Positions 1 to 7,710 of a stretch of DNA of 64,000 bases are shown piece by piece. The position numbers were made by a program, and so were the translations under genes. Source of the DNA: Methylobacterium sp. FF17 (GTDB taxonomy: Bacteria > Pseudomonadota > Alphaproteobacteria > Rhizobiales > Beijerinckiaceae); contig NZ_CP107532.1 in the NCBI RefSeq assembly GCF_025813715.1, positions 4,728,001 to 4,792,000 on the forward strand, read 5' to 3'. Every line of letters starts with the position of its first letter. Position 1 is the stretch's first letter. Under the pieces are notes generated by a model. It was not told where the DNA came from. It made no database searches and saw only the letters and a list, made by a program, of their open reading frames with translations.

Positions 1-852
1 CGTGAGACCGACCTCCTCGACCCGGAGCGCACGGTGGAGCGCATCGACGCGCTGGTGCTCTCCGGCGGCTCGGTCTTCGGCCTCGACGCGGCCGCCGGCG
101 TCGTCGCGCACCTGGCCGAGACCGGGCGCGGCTTCGCGGTGGGGCCGGCGCGGGTGCCCCTCGTGCCCGCCGCGATCCTGTTCGACCTCCTCAACGGCGG
201 CGACAAGGCCTGGGGCCGGTATCCGCCCTATCGCGACCTCGGCTACGCGGCGGCCCGCGCGGCCGGGCGGGCCTTCGCCCTGGGCTCCGTCGGGGCGGGG
301 ACGGGGGCCGCCACCGCCAACCTGAAGGGCGGGATCGGCTCCGCCTCGACCGAGGTGACGGGCCTGCCGGTCCGGGTCGGGGCACTGGCGGCGGTGAACG
401 CCTTCGGCCGCGTGACGATCGGCGAGGGCCCGCATTTCTGGGCCGCCCCCTACGAGACCGGGCCGGAATTCGGCGGGCTCGGGGGCCCCGCGGCGATGCC
501 GGACGACGCCTTCGCGTGGCCGCGCGAGGCTCTGGCGGGGGCGAGCACCACCCTCGCCGTGGTCGCCACCGACGCCGCCCTGACCAAGGCGCAGGCGCGC
601 CGCCTCGCGGTGATGGCCCAGGACGGGCTGGCCCGGGCGATCCACCCGGTTCACACGCCCCTCGACGGCGACGTGGTCTTCGCCGTCTCCACCGGCCGGG
701 CGGCGCTCGCCGACCCCGTCACGGATCTCGCCCGGATCGGCGACGCGGCGGCCCGGACGCTCGCCCGCGCGGTGGCGATCGGGGTCTTCTCCGCCACGTC
801 CCTGCCGGGGTTCGCCGGTCCGCCCGCCTGGCGGGACCGCTTCGGGCCGTGA
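1..852 (+). CDS. P1 family peptidase (DmpA/aminopeptidase type), 5'-truncated by window edge
   Basis: The frame is open from base 1 and reads RETDLLDPERTVERIDALVL, so the true start lies upstream of the window. The segment LSGGSVFGLDAAAGV and the later ASTTLAVVATDAALTK are hallmarks of the P1 (DmpA/L-aminopeptidase D-esterase) family, whose members self-cleave to expose an N-terminal Ser or Thr nucleophile; the run of Ser/Thr before LAVVATD is the expected processing site. Members hydrolyse N-terminal residues from short or beta-amino peptides; the substrate here cannot be told. It ends convergently with the flavin-oxidase gene that follows on the other strand. Confidence 0.88.
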   Translation, partial: RETDLLDPERTVERIDALVLSGGSVFGLDAAAGVVAHLAETGRGFAVGPARVPLVPAAILFDLLNGGDKAWGRYPPYRDLGYAAARAAGRAFALGSVGAGTGAATANLKGGIGSASTEVTGLPVRVGALAAVNAFGRVTIGEGPHFWAAPYETGPEFGGLGGPAAMPDDAFAWPREALAGASTTLAVVATDAALTKAQARRLAVMAQDGLARAIHPVHTPLDGDVVFAVSTGRAALADPVTDLARIGDAAARTLARAVAIGVFSATSLPGFAGPPAWRDRFGP

Positions 853-861
853 GCCGCGCCC

Positions 862-1455
862 CTACGGCGCCAGCCAGCACCCGCGCCAGCCGTCGGCGCG
901 CATCCAGGCGGCGCGGCGGTGTCCGCGCCGGTCGAGGAAGAGGAATTCGAGGCGGGCCACCTCGACCACCACGGCGCAGAAGTTCGGGCGCCCCGTGGTC
1001 AGCGCCGTCTCGGCATCGGGCAGCGCGTAGGCGCCGCCCGTGGGCAGGACCGCCCCGGGGGCCGGGTCGGCACCGTAGCAGACCCGGCTCATCGCCCGGG
1101 ATTCGGCCCAGGCGGCCTCGGCGAGCGCGTCGTCGGTGTGGAGCCGGGCGGGGCCCGACGCCCGGATCTGGATCTTGGCGTCGGAATCGTAGCCGTGCAG
1201 GGCCGCGACGCCCGTGGCCGCGATCTCGACCGCCTTGTCCGAGCGGCGGTCACAGTGGAAGCGCAGGGCCCCGCTCGCGCGGTCGGCCGCGCGCAGCACC
1301 ACGGTGCGCACCTGCGGCTGTCCGGCCGCGTCCACGGTGGCGAGCGCCGGCATGTGGAAGGCGTTGCGGCGCAGGACGGGCCCCGCCTCCAGCAGGCGCC
1401 AGATCTCGGTGAGCGCCGCCTCGAGGTCGTCGTGGAAGGGCGGCAGCGGATCCAT
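862..1455 (-). CDS. Pyridoxamine 5'-phosphate oxidase-like FMN-binding protein
   Basis: A 197-residue protein with a split-barrel flavin fold: PQVRTVVLRAADRASGALRFHCDRRSDK matches the FMN-contacting strands of the pyridoxamine-phosphate-oxidase superfamily (in two pieces: PQVRTVVLR and LRFHCDRRSDK). The C-terminal WMRADGWRGCWLAP resembles the short Alr4036-type branch rather than true PdxH, so the natural substrate is unknown. Its start codon directly abuts the stop of the upstream LAB_N gene, suggesting it is the last gene of a minus-strand operon. Calling it a vitamin B6 enzyme would be inference only. Confidence 0.82.
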   Translation of the reverse strand: MDPLPPFHDDLEAALTEIWRLLEAGPVLRRNAFHMPALATVDAAGQPQVRTVVLRAADRASGALRFHCDRRSDKAVEIAATGVAALHGYDSDAKIQIRASGPARLHTDDALAEAAWAESRAMSRVCYGADPAPGAVLPTGGAYALPDAETALTTGRPNFCAVVVEVARLEFLFLDRRGHRRAAWMRADGWRGCWLAP

Positions 1456-1788
1456 TCAGGATCCCGCGCGGGCGGCGCGGCGCTCGCGCAGGATCAGGTT
1501 GACGTTGCGCAGATAGATGAAGGTCGAGAGCGCCTGCCCGAAGATGATCACCGGCTCGCGCCGCACGAGGCCGTAGACCAGGGTCATCAGGCCGCCCGCG
1601 ATGGACAGGAACCAGAAGGCCAGCGGCATCACGCTCTTGCCCGCCCGCTCGGAGGCGAGCCACTGCACCACGAAGCGGGCGCCGAACACCGCCTGGGCCA
1701 GGATGCCGAACACGAGCCAGGCATCGAAGCGGGTGACGAAGACGTCGTAGACGTAGCCGCGGATGTCCTCGGCGAGCTGGATCAGCAT
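1456..1788 (-). CDS. Lipid-A-disaccharide synthase N-terminal domain (LAB_N) membrane protein
   Basis: A 110-residue protein with about three membrane segments and the LAB_N signature (FGARFVVQWLASERAGKSVMP, split as FGARFVVQWLASERAG and KSVMPLAFWFLSIAGG). LAB_N proteins are small inner-membrane partners found next to lipid A or polyprenyl-phosphate sugar glycosyltransferases. It lies 4 bp downstream of a GT2 gene and 1 bp or less from the next gene, so all are probably co-transcribed. The domain occurs here alone rather than fused to LpxB. The biochemical role is unproven; an accessory or flippase-like role in lipid-linked sugar metabolism is inferred from context. Confidence 0.85.
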   Translation of the reverse strand: MLIQLAEDIRGYVYDVFVTRFDAWLVFGILAQAVFGARFVVQWLASERAGKSVMPLAFWFLSIAGGLMTLVYGLVRREPVIIFGQALSTFIYLRNVNLILRERRAARAGS

Positions 1789-1792
1789 GGCC

Positions 1793-2518
1793 TCAGGCCT
1801 CCGTCACGTCGGTCACGCGCGGCGTCACGCGCTTGCGCCGGATCAGCCACCACACGCCGGCCAGGTCGAGGAGCCCCACCCAGAGCCGGTCGAACAGGCC
1901 GTATTTCGAGGTGCCGGTGAAGCGCGGCCGGTCGACCACGTCGCGGTGGACCACGCCGAAGCCTTCGCGGGCGACGAGGGCCGGCATGAAGCGGTGCTGC
2001 CCGTCGAAGAACGGCAGCGTGTGGTAGACCGCCCGGCGCACGAGCTTGTAGCCGCAGCCGGTGTCGCGGGTGGCGTCCTTGAGGATGCGCACCCGGACCC
2101 CGTTGGCGATGCGCGACTGGAGGCTCTTCAAGCGGCCGTCCTTGCGCCCGACGCGCTGCCCCTGGGCGAGGCCGGTGCGGTCGCCGCCCGCCTCGATGGC
2201 CTCGAGCAGGGGGGCCAGGTACGCCGGGTCGTTCTGGCCGTCGCCGTCCATCAGGGCGCAGACCGGGGCGCGGGCCACCGCGATCCCGCTGCGGAGGCCG
2301 GCGGCCTTGCCGGCGGTGCGGTCGTGGGCGAGCACCCGGAGCCAGGGGCGCCCGATCCGCGCCGCCGCCAAGGCCTCGGCGGTGCCGTCGGTGGAGCCGT
2401 CATCGACGTAGATGACCTCGAAGGGGCCGAGGGTGGCGCAGGCGGTCTCGAGTTCGGAAACCAGGCTCGCGATGTTGCCGGCCTCGTTCTTCACCGGAAT
2501 GATCACGGAGAGGCGCAT
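1793..2518 (-). CDS. Glycosyltransferase family 2 (polyprenyl-phosphate sugar synthase-like)
   Basis: A 241-residue GT-A enzyme starting MRLSVIIPVKNEAGNI, with nucleotide-sugar motif YVDDGSTDGT and the metal-binding ALMDGDGQNDP. It lacks the C-terminal transmembrane pair of ArnC-type enzymes but otherwise looks like dolichol-phosphate mannose synthase/ArnC relatives, which charge undecaprenyl phosphate with a sugar at the cytoplasmic face. It sits 21 bp downstream of an ArnT-like GT39 gene, the usual pairing in which GT2 makes the lipid-linked donor and GT39 uses it in the periplasm. The sugar is not identifiable from sequence. Confidence 0.88.
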   Translation of the reverse strand: MRLSVIIPVKNEAGNIASLVSELETACATLGPFEVIYVDDGSTDGTAEALAAARIGRPWLRVLAHDRTAGKAAGLRSGIAVARAPVCALMDGDGQNDPAYLAPLLEAIEAGGDRTGLAQGQRVGRKDGRLKSLQSRIANGVRVRILKDATRDTGCGYKLVRRAVYHTLPFFDGQHRFMPALVAREGFGVVHRDVVDRPRFTGTSKYGLFDRLWVGLLDLAGVWWLIRRKRVTPRVTDVTEA

Positions 2519-2539
2519 GGGTGTTCGGTCCGTGAGGTT

Positions 2540-4273
2540 TCAGGGCGTCACCGCGTAGGCCGAGAGATCGACCGCACGCCCGCCATTGATGTTGAAGCCC
2601 GAGACGGTGCCGACCCGGTGCGGCGCCAGCCCGGCGGCCGTGGCGGCCTCGGCGAAGCTTTTCGCGAAGCGGCCCTCCACGTAGACGAGGCGGCAGCCTT
2701 CCCCCGTGGGAGCGCCTTGCCCCTTCAGGAAGTCCGCGGCCTCCGCGCCGGTGCCGAGCATGGCGAGATCGGTGCCGATCAGGAAGACGAAGCTCGGCTC
2801 GCGGTAGCCGAGGCTCGCCACCCGGGGCTGCGGGCAGGGCAGGCGGTCACGGATCGCGGCCAGGCGCGGCGAGACCTTGAGGGCGGCGATCACCGGCTGG
2901 GTCAGGCCGAACACCGCCGGCGAGAGCAGCATCGCGGCCACGATGCCGAGGGCGAGCGCCCGCTCCGCCAATCCCCGGGAAAAGGCGCGCCAGCTCGAGA
3001 CCGCCACGGCGCTGGCGGCCAGCAGCAGGGGCAGCCCGGCGAGCGGCAGGGTCCGGTCGTAGGCCCAGGCGAAGGCCGAGAGCCCGAGGGTGAGCGCGAC
3101 GGGGATCAGCACCACGAGCCCGGCGGTGAGGCGCGCGCCCCGGCGCTCCGGGTGGAGCGCGCCGGCGGCGAGCGCCCGCAGGGTGAGGATGGCGATGGCG
3201 GGCATCAGGGGCAGCACGTAGTGCGGCAGCTTGGTCGGCACGATCTCGAACAGGATCCAGGTCGGCACGATCCAGGCGACCAGGAAGGCGATGGCGGGCT
3301 CGCGCCGGAACCCCCAGGCGAAGGGCGCGCTCAGCGCCGCGAAGGCGGCGCCCGGCCAGAAGGTGCCGAAGAAGGCGATGAGGTAGGCGCCGGGCGGGGC
3401 GAAGTGCTTCTCCGAGCCGCCCTGCACCTTGCTCAGCATGTCGTGGCCCACCGCCTCGCCGTAGAAGGCGCCGCCGCTCTTCCAGGTGATGGCCGCGAAC
3501 CAGGGGGCCACGATCAGCAGGGTCAGGGGCAGGCCGAGGCCGGGCCGCAGGGCGCCGAGCCAGCGGCCCGAGCGCGCGCGCACCGAGAGGACGAGGGCCG
3601 GCAGGCCGCAGAACAGCGGCACCATCGGACCCTTGATCAGGATGCCGAGGGCCAGGCCGAGCCAGAAGGCCAGCACGGTGGCAGTGTCGAGGCGCTCCCG
3701 CTCCCGCTGCAGCCAGGCACGGGCGAGAGCCCCGAAGGTCGCCACCGCGCAGGCGCAGAGGAGCGCGTCGGTCTTGGCGAGCCGCGCCTCGGCCGAGAGC
3801 ACCACGCAGGCCCCGAACAGGGCCGCGGCGAGGAGCGCCCCGCGCCGGGGCAGGAAGGACAGGGCCGACCAGTAGGTCAGCAGCACCGCGCCGATGGCGC
3901 CCAGCAGCGACGGGATGCGGTACAGCCCGATGGTGGTGCGGGCGTTCGGCACGCCGAGCGCCTCGGCGGCGCCGACCACCGCGGCCTGCGCCCAGTAGAT
4001 GCCCACCGGCTTCTTGTGCCGGGCCTCCGCCTGGAAGCGGATGTCGATGAGGTCCCCGGTCTCCAGCATCTGCTTGGAGGCCTGGGCGAAGCGCGGCTCG
4101 TCCCGGTCCATGGGCTGGAGCGAGGCGATCCCGGGCAGGAAGCAGACGAGGCAGAGGACCACCAGCAGGACGCAGGCGCGGGCATGGCTCCGGGTCGCGG
4201 CCGCCAGGATGGCGTCCGGGAACGCCAGGGCGTCGCCGCGGGCCGGGTGGGGCACGAAGGCGCGGTCGGTCAT
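2540..4273 (-). CDS. ArnT-like glycosyltransferase family 39, integral membrane
   Basis: A 577-residue polytopic membrane protein with the family's first periplasmic-loop motif MDRDEPRFAQASKQML (acidic DRDE in the position of the catalytic Asp) followed by about ten hydrophobic segments and a soluble C-terminal periplasmic domain. GT39/PMT-type enzymes move a sugar from a polyprenyl phosphate onto lipid A, LPS core or protein. It is the first gene of the run GT39-GT2-LAB_N-PNPOx-like. The likely job is envelope lipid modification; whether the target is lipid A, as for ArnT or rhizobial Rgt enzymes, is inference. Confidence 0.85.
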   Translation of the reverse strand: MTDRAFVPHPARGDALAFPDAILAAATRSHARACVLLVVLCLVCFLPGIASLQPMDRDEPRFAQASKQMLETGDLIDIRFQAEARHKKPVGIYWAQAAVVGAAEALGVPNARTTIGLYRIPSLLGAIGAVLLTYWSALSFLPRRGALLAAALFGACVVLSAEARLAKTDALLCACAVATFGALARAWLQRERERLDTATVLAFWLGLALGILIKGPMVPLFCGLPALVLSVRARSGRWLGALRPGLGLPLTLLIVAPWFAAITWKSGGAFYGEAVGHDMLSKVQGGSEKHFAPPGAYLIAFFGTFWPGAAFAALSAPFAWGFRREPAIAFLVAWIVPTWILFEIVPTKLPHYVLPLMPAIAILTLRALAAGALHPERRGARLTAGLVVLIPVALTLGLSAFAWAYDRTLPLAGLPLLLAASAVAVSSWRAFSRGLAERALALGIVAAMLLSPAVFGLTQPVIAALKVSPRLAAIRDRLPCPQPRVASLGYREPSFVFLIGTDLAMLGTGAEAADFLKGQGAPTGEGCRLVYVEGRFAKSFAEAATAAGLAPHRVGTVSGFNINGGRAVDLSAYAVTP

Positions 4274-4396
4274 GCGGGAGGATGGGCCGTCTGGGGGGAC
4301 ATACGCGGCTCCGCACCGGCGCTCGGCCCCGGAATCCGCTCGATGATTCCGGTCGATGCCGCGAGGCCGGCGGTGTCGATGATGCGGCCGGGAATG

Positions 4397-5410
4397 TCAA
4401 ATCCCGGGGTCGGCCCCCGGCCCCGGGGCGCCCTCGCGAAAGCGCCGGCGGTAGGCGGCCGGCGCCACCGCGACGTGGCGGAGGAAGCTGCGCCGCAGGG
4501 TCTCCTCGGAGCCGAAGCCGCAGCGCGCGGCGATGCGCTTGAGAGGAAGCGCGCTCTCGGCCAGCAGCCGCCGCGCCGCCTCGACGCGCAGCCGCTCCAG
4601 GGCGCGGGCCGGGGTCAGCCCCGTGGCCGCACGGTAGTGCCGGGCAAAGCCGCGCGGGCTCATGCCGGCGGCCTCCGCGAGGCGCGCGACGGTGAGGTCC
4701 TCGCCGAGGTGCTCGGCGATCCAGGCGTGCAGCGCCTCGAAGCGCGTGCCCGCCGCCTGGAGCGACAGGGCAGTGCTGAACTGGGCCTGCCCGCCGGGTC
4801 GCTTGAGGAACACCACGAGGTGCCGGGCGACCGCCAGGGCCGTCGCCCGGCCGAGGTCGGCCTCCACCAGGGCAAGGGCGAGGTCGATGCCCGCCGTCAC
4901 CCCGGCGGAGGTCCAGAGCGCGCCGTCCCGGATGAAGATGGGGTCGGGCTCGACCCGGGCCCGCGGGTAGCGCCGCGCGAGTTCGGCGCAGCGCGTCCAG
5001 TGGGTCGCCACCCGGCGCCCGTCGAGGAGGCCCGCCGCCCCGAGGAGGAAGGCGCCCGTGCAGACCGATGCCACGCGCCGGGCGCGGGGGACGCGCGCGG
5101 CGATCCAGGCCGGCAGGTCGCCCGCCTCCGCCGCCGTGACGCCGCGCCCGCCCGCCACGAGGAGCGTGTCGAGGGGCCGATCCGCGGGCGGCAGCGCCTC
5201 CGTCGCGAGCCCGAGCCCGGCGGAGCTGCGGACGGGCTCGCCCGCCGACGCGACCACGTGCAGGGCGTAGGGCGCCGCGCCGGGGCCCGCGAGGTCGTTG
5301 GCCGTGGCGAAGACCTGCAGCGGCCCCGCCACGTCGAGGAGTTGGACATCCGCGAAGACGAGGATCTCGACGCGGCGCGGGTCTGGCAGGAAACGAGGGG
5401 ACTTAGTCAT
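4397..5410 (-). CDS. GlxA family transcriptional regulator (DJ-1/PfpI + AraC HTH)
   Basis: A 337-residue protein from the ATG at 5410 (MTKSPRFLPDPRRVEILVF). Residues about 15-185 form a DJ-1/PfpI domain with the nucleophile-elbow segment SVCTGAFLLGAAGLLDGRR and THW; residues about 225-325 form an AraC-type double HTH (LTVARLAEAAGMSPRGFARH, then IAARCGFGSEETLRRSF). GlxA-type regulators usually sense a small metabolite through the DJ-1 domain. It is transcribed divergently, across 75 bp, from a stand-alone DJ-1/PfpI gene, which is its most likely target. Longer upstream starts exist in the frame but would run through that divergent gene. Confidence 0.9.
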   Translation of the reverse strand: MTKSPRFLPDPRRVEILVFADVQLLDVAGPLQVFATANDLAGPGAAPYALHVVASAGEPVRSSAGLGLATEALPPADRPLDTLLVAGGRGVTAAEAGDLPAWIAARVPRARRVASVCTGAFLLGAAGLLDGRRVATHWTRCAELARRYPRARVEPDPIFIRDGALWTSAGVTAGIDLALALVEADLGRATALAVARHLVVFLKRPGGQAQFSTALSLQAAGTRFEALHAWIAEHLGEDLTVARLAEAAGMSPRGFARHYRAATGLTPARALERLRVEAARRLLAESALPLKRIAARCGFGSEETLRRSFLRHVAVAPAAYRRRFREGAPGPGADPGI

Positions 5411-5485
5411 TTCCGCCAGAGACTGACCGGTTAGGGTCCTGCCTGTCCAGACCGGCTGGACCAGCCCTGCGGAGATCCTGGAACG
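5411..5485. promoter_or_regulatory. Divergent promoter region of glxA-like regulator and DJ-1/PfpI gene
   Basis: A 75-bp intergenic region between two divergent start codons, so both promoters and any operator for the regulator must lie here or just inside the genes. It contains the near-palindrome CCAGACCGGCTGG (5449-5461) and the related GACCGGTTAGGGTCC upstream. No clear -35/-10 pair was identified. Confidence 0.4.
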
Positions 5486-6202
5486 ATGACCCTCGACATC
5501 GGCCTCCTCACCTTCCCGAGCGTCCAGCAGCTCGACCTCACCGCGCCCTACGAGGTGTTCGCCGGGATCCCGGGGGCCCGCATCCACCTCGTGGCGGCGG
5601 GGCTCGACCCGGTGACGAGCGCCACCGGCCTCGTGCTCACCCCGACGACGCGCCTGGCGGATTGCCCGCGCCTCGACGTCCTCTGCGTCCCCGGAGGGGT
5701 CGGGGTGAACGCGCTGATGCGGGACGAAAGCGTGCTCGGCTTCGTGCGCGCGCAGGCGGAGCACGCGCGCTACGTCACCTCCGTCTGTACCGGGGCGCTG
5801 GTGCTCGGCGCGGCGGGCCTGCTCAAGGGCCGGCGCGCCACCACCCACTGGGCCGCCCTCGACCTGCTGCCCGCCTTCGGGGCGATTCCCGTGGCCGAGC
5901 GGGTGGTGCGCGACGGCGCCCTCTTCACCGGCGGCGGCGTCACCGCCGGGATCGACTTCGCCCTGACGCTCGCCGCCGAACTCGTGGGGCGGCCGATGGC
6001 CGAGGGCATCCAGCTCGGCCTCGAATACGCACCGGCCCCGCCCTTCGCCTCCGGCACGCCCGAGGCGGCCAGCCCCGCCGTGCTCGCCGCGACGCGGGCG
6101 CGCCTCGCGGCGAGCCGGGCCGAGCGCGAGGGCATCGTGCGGGCGCTCACCGGCGCGGCGGACGTCGCGGCGTGGGAGCGCCCGGCTCCGACCGCGTCCT
6201 GA
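5486..6202 (+). CDS. DJ-1/PfpI family protein (isonitrile hydratase-like)
   Basis: A 238-residue single-domain DJ-1/PfpI protein. It has the nucleophilic-cysteine elbow SVCTGALVLGAAGLLKGRR followed by TTHW, and the acidic N-terminal segment LTAPYEVFAG expected for the Glu/Asp partner residue. This arrangement is typical of isonitrile hydratase (InhA)-type hydrolases, which hydrate isonitriles to N-substituted formamides, but many relatives have unknown substrates. The divergent GlxA-like regulator carries a homologous domain, suggesting that sensor and enzyme recognise related ligands. Confidence 0.85.
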   Translation: MTLDIGLLTFPSVQQLDLTAPYEVFAGIPGARIHLVAAGLDPVTSATGLVLTPTTRLADCPRLDVLCVPGGVGVNALMRDESVLGFVRAQAEHARYVTSVCTGALVLGAAGLLKGRRATTHWAALDLLPAFGAIPVAERVVRDGALFTGGGVTAGIDFALTLAAELVGRPMAEGIQLGLEYAPAPPFASGTPEAASPAVLAATRARLAASRAEREGIVRALTGAADVAAWERPAPTAS

Positions 6203-6224
6203 GGATCGCCGCGCCCGTTCGCGG

Positions 6225-6293
6225 GGTCTTCGTGGATCCGCAAGGTCTTCGTGGTTCAAAAGAACCTTCGCAGGTTGATCAGAAGAACCTTCG
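6225..6293. repeat. Short direct and inverted repeats upstream of O-antigen ligase gene
   Basis: GGTCTTCGTGG occurs at 6225-6235 and 6244-6254, and AGAACCTTCG at 6261-6270 and 6284-6293; GGTTC/GAACC forms a small hairpin at 6253-6265. These lie 90-160 bp before the ATG at 6385, in a non-coding gap with lower GC than its surroundings. They may be regulator sites or a local duplication. Confidence 0.45.
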
Positions 6294-6384
6294 GGGGTTG
6301 GAAAGTATTCTGCGCGCCTATCGAGCGGGGCGGGCGGCGCTAGAATGGGCATCGTGCGCCGCATCCTCGGCGCAGGAGCGGACC

Positions 6385-7710
6385 ATGACGACGGGCATTG
6401 CCGGCGGTGCGCAGGCCGCGAGGCGGGCAGACCTCCCCGATGCCGTGCGCGTCGGGACGATGGGCCTCATCCTGCTCTTCGTGCTGATCGGGGCCGATCC
6501 GTTCTACGACGGGACGGCGGCCGAGAACGCGGCCTCGCGGGCCGGTGGCAACCTGCTCAACCAGGTGCTGTTCCTGGCCATGGGCGCCATCGCGGCCGTG
6601 GTGCTGGCCTGGCGCGGGCGGGAGGCCCTGCGCCCGCTGGCCACCCTGCCGATCCTGGCCACCCTCGGCTGGATCTGCGTCTCCACCGCCCTCTCGATCG
6701 AGCCCGCCGTCTCGGCGCGCCGGCTGATCTCCCTCGTGATCATGTTCAGCGGCGTGGTGAGCGTGCTGGTGCTGGCCCGCGACGCACGCCAGTTCGCCGA
6801 CGTGTTCGGCACCTGCGTGCTCGTCGTGCTCCTGCTCTGCTACCTCGGCGTCGCCCTGGTGCCCGAGCGCGCCATGCACACGGCCCTCGACCTCATCGAG
6901 CCCGAGCATGCGGGGAGCTGGCGCGGCCTCTACGCGCACAAGAACGGCGCGGGCGCGGCCATGGGCCTGTTCGTCATCGTCGGCCTGTTCTGGGCCGGGA
7001 TGGGCCGGCGGGTGCTCGGAACCCTGGTGGCCGTGCTGGCGGGTGTCTTCCTCGCCTTCACCAACGCCAAGACCTCCCTGGTCATGACCCCCCTGGTGCT
7101 CGGCCTGACCTGGGCCTGCACCCTCTCGGCCTCGCGGCCCTGGCGCCGGCTCGTGCTCCTCGGGCCCCTGGCGCTGCTGCTGGTGGCGACGGTGGGCTCC
7201 GTGATGTCCCCGGCCATCGGATCGGTGATCGCGAGCCTGACCTCGGACCCGACCTATACCGGCCGCACCGAGATCTGGGCCTTCGCCCTCGACAACATCG
7301 CCAAGCGCCCCCTCACCGGCTTCGGCTACGGGGCGTTCTGGGAGAGCGTGTTCTACGGCGGCGGCGGGGACGCGACGACCTGGGTCAACCGCGCCACGGA
7401 TTCGCATAACGGCTACCTCAACACCGCCCTGGAGAGCGGCCTGCCCGGCCTCGCCCTGACCGTGTGGTGGCTCGTGCTCGCCCCCCTCTCCGACCTCGAA
7501 TCCCACCAGTCCCGCCAGAGCGCGCGGGCGGCCGCGATCGACCCGCTCAGCCTGCTGTTCCTGCGGATCTGGCTGTTCACCCTGCTGGTCGCGGTGTTCG
7601 AATCGGTGTTCTACCAGGCCACCAACGCGCTGTTCTTCCTGCTCGCCGTCGCCGTGCTGGGCCTGCGCTTCTCCGCCGGGGCGCGGGTGATCGAGGCGGG
7701 CTCGCGGTGA
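6385..7710 (+). CDS. O-antigen ligase/ExoQ-type polysaccharide polymerase
   Basis: A 441-residue polytopic membrane protein from ATG 6385 (MTTGIAGGAQ), preceded by GGAG 8 bp away. It has about eleven hydrophobic segments and the Wzy_C/WaaL region: the large periplasmic loop with TDSHNGYLNTALESGLPGL near residue 340 carries the conserved His and the family's HN-G-L pattern. Relatives either polymerise repeat units (Wzy, ExoQ) or ligate O-antigen to lipid A core (WaaL); sequence alone does not separate them. Its TGA overlaps the GTG of the next acyltransferase gene, so the two are translationally coupled, favouring an exopolysaccharide role. Confidence 0.88.
   Translation: MTTGIAGGAQAARRADLPDAVRVGTMGLILLFVLIGADPFYDGTAAENAASRAGGNLLNQVLFLAMGAIAAVVLAWRGREALRPLATLPILATLGWICVSTALSIEPAVSARRLISLVIMFSGVVSVLVLARDARQFADVFGTCVLVVLLLCYLGVALVPERAMHTALDLIEPEHAGSWRGLYAHKNGAGAAMGLFVIVGLFWAGMGRRVLGTLVAVLAGVFLAFTNAKTSLVMTPLVLGLTWACTLSASRPWRRLVLLGPLALLLVATVGSVMSPAIGSVIASLTSDPTYTGRTEIWAFALDNIAKRPLTGFGYGAFWESVFYGGGGDATTWVNRATDSHNGYLNTALESGLPGLALTVWWLVLAPLSDLESHQSRQSARAAAIDPLSLLFLRIWLFTLLVAVFESVFYQATNALFFLLAVAVLGLRFSAGARVIEAGSR

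Noticed and set aside
1763..5434. A 1223-codon plus-strand open frame
   Set aside because: It runs antisense through LAB_N, GT2, GT39 and the GlxA regulator, all of which have clear family motifs. Composition is low-complexity Gly/Arg/Glu/His, typical of shadows in very GC-rich DNA.
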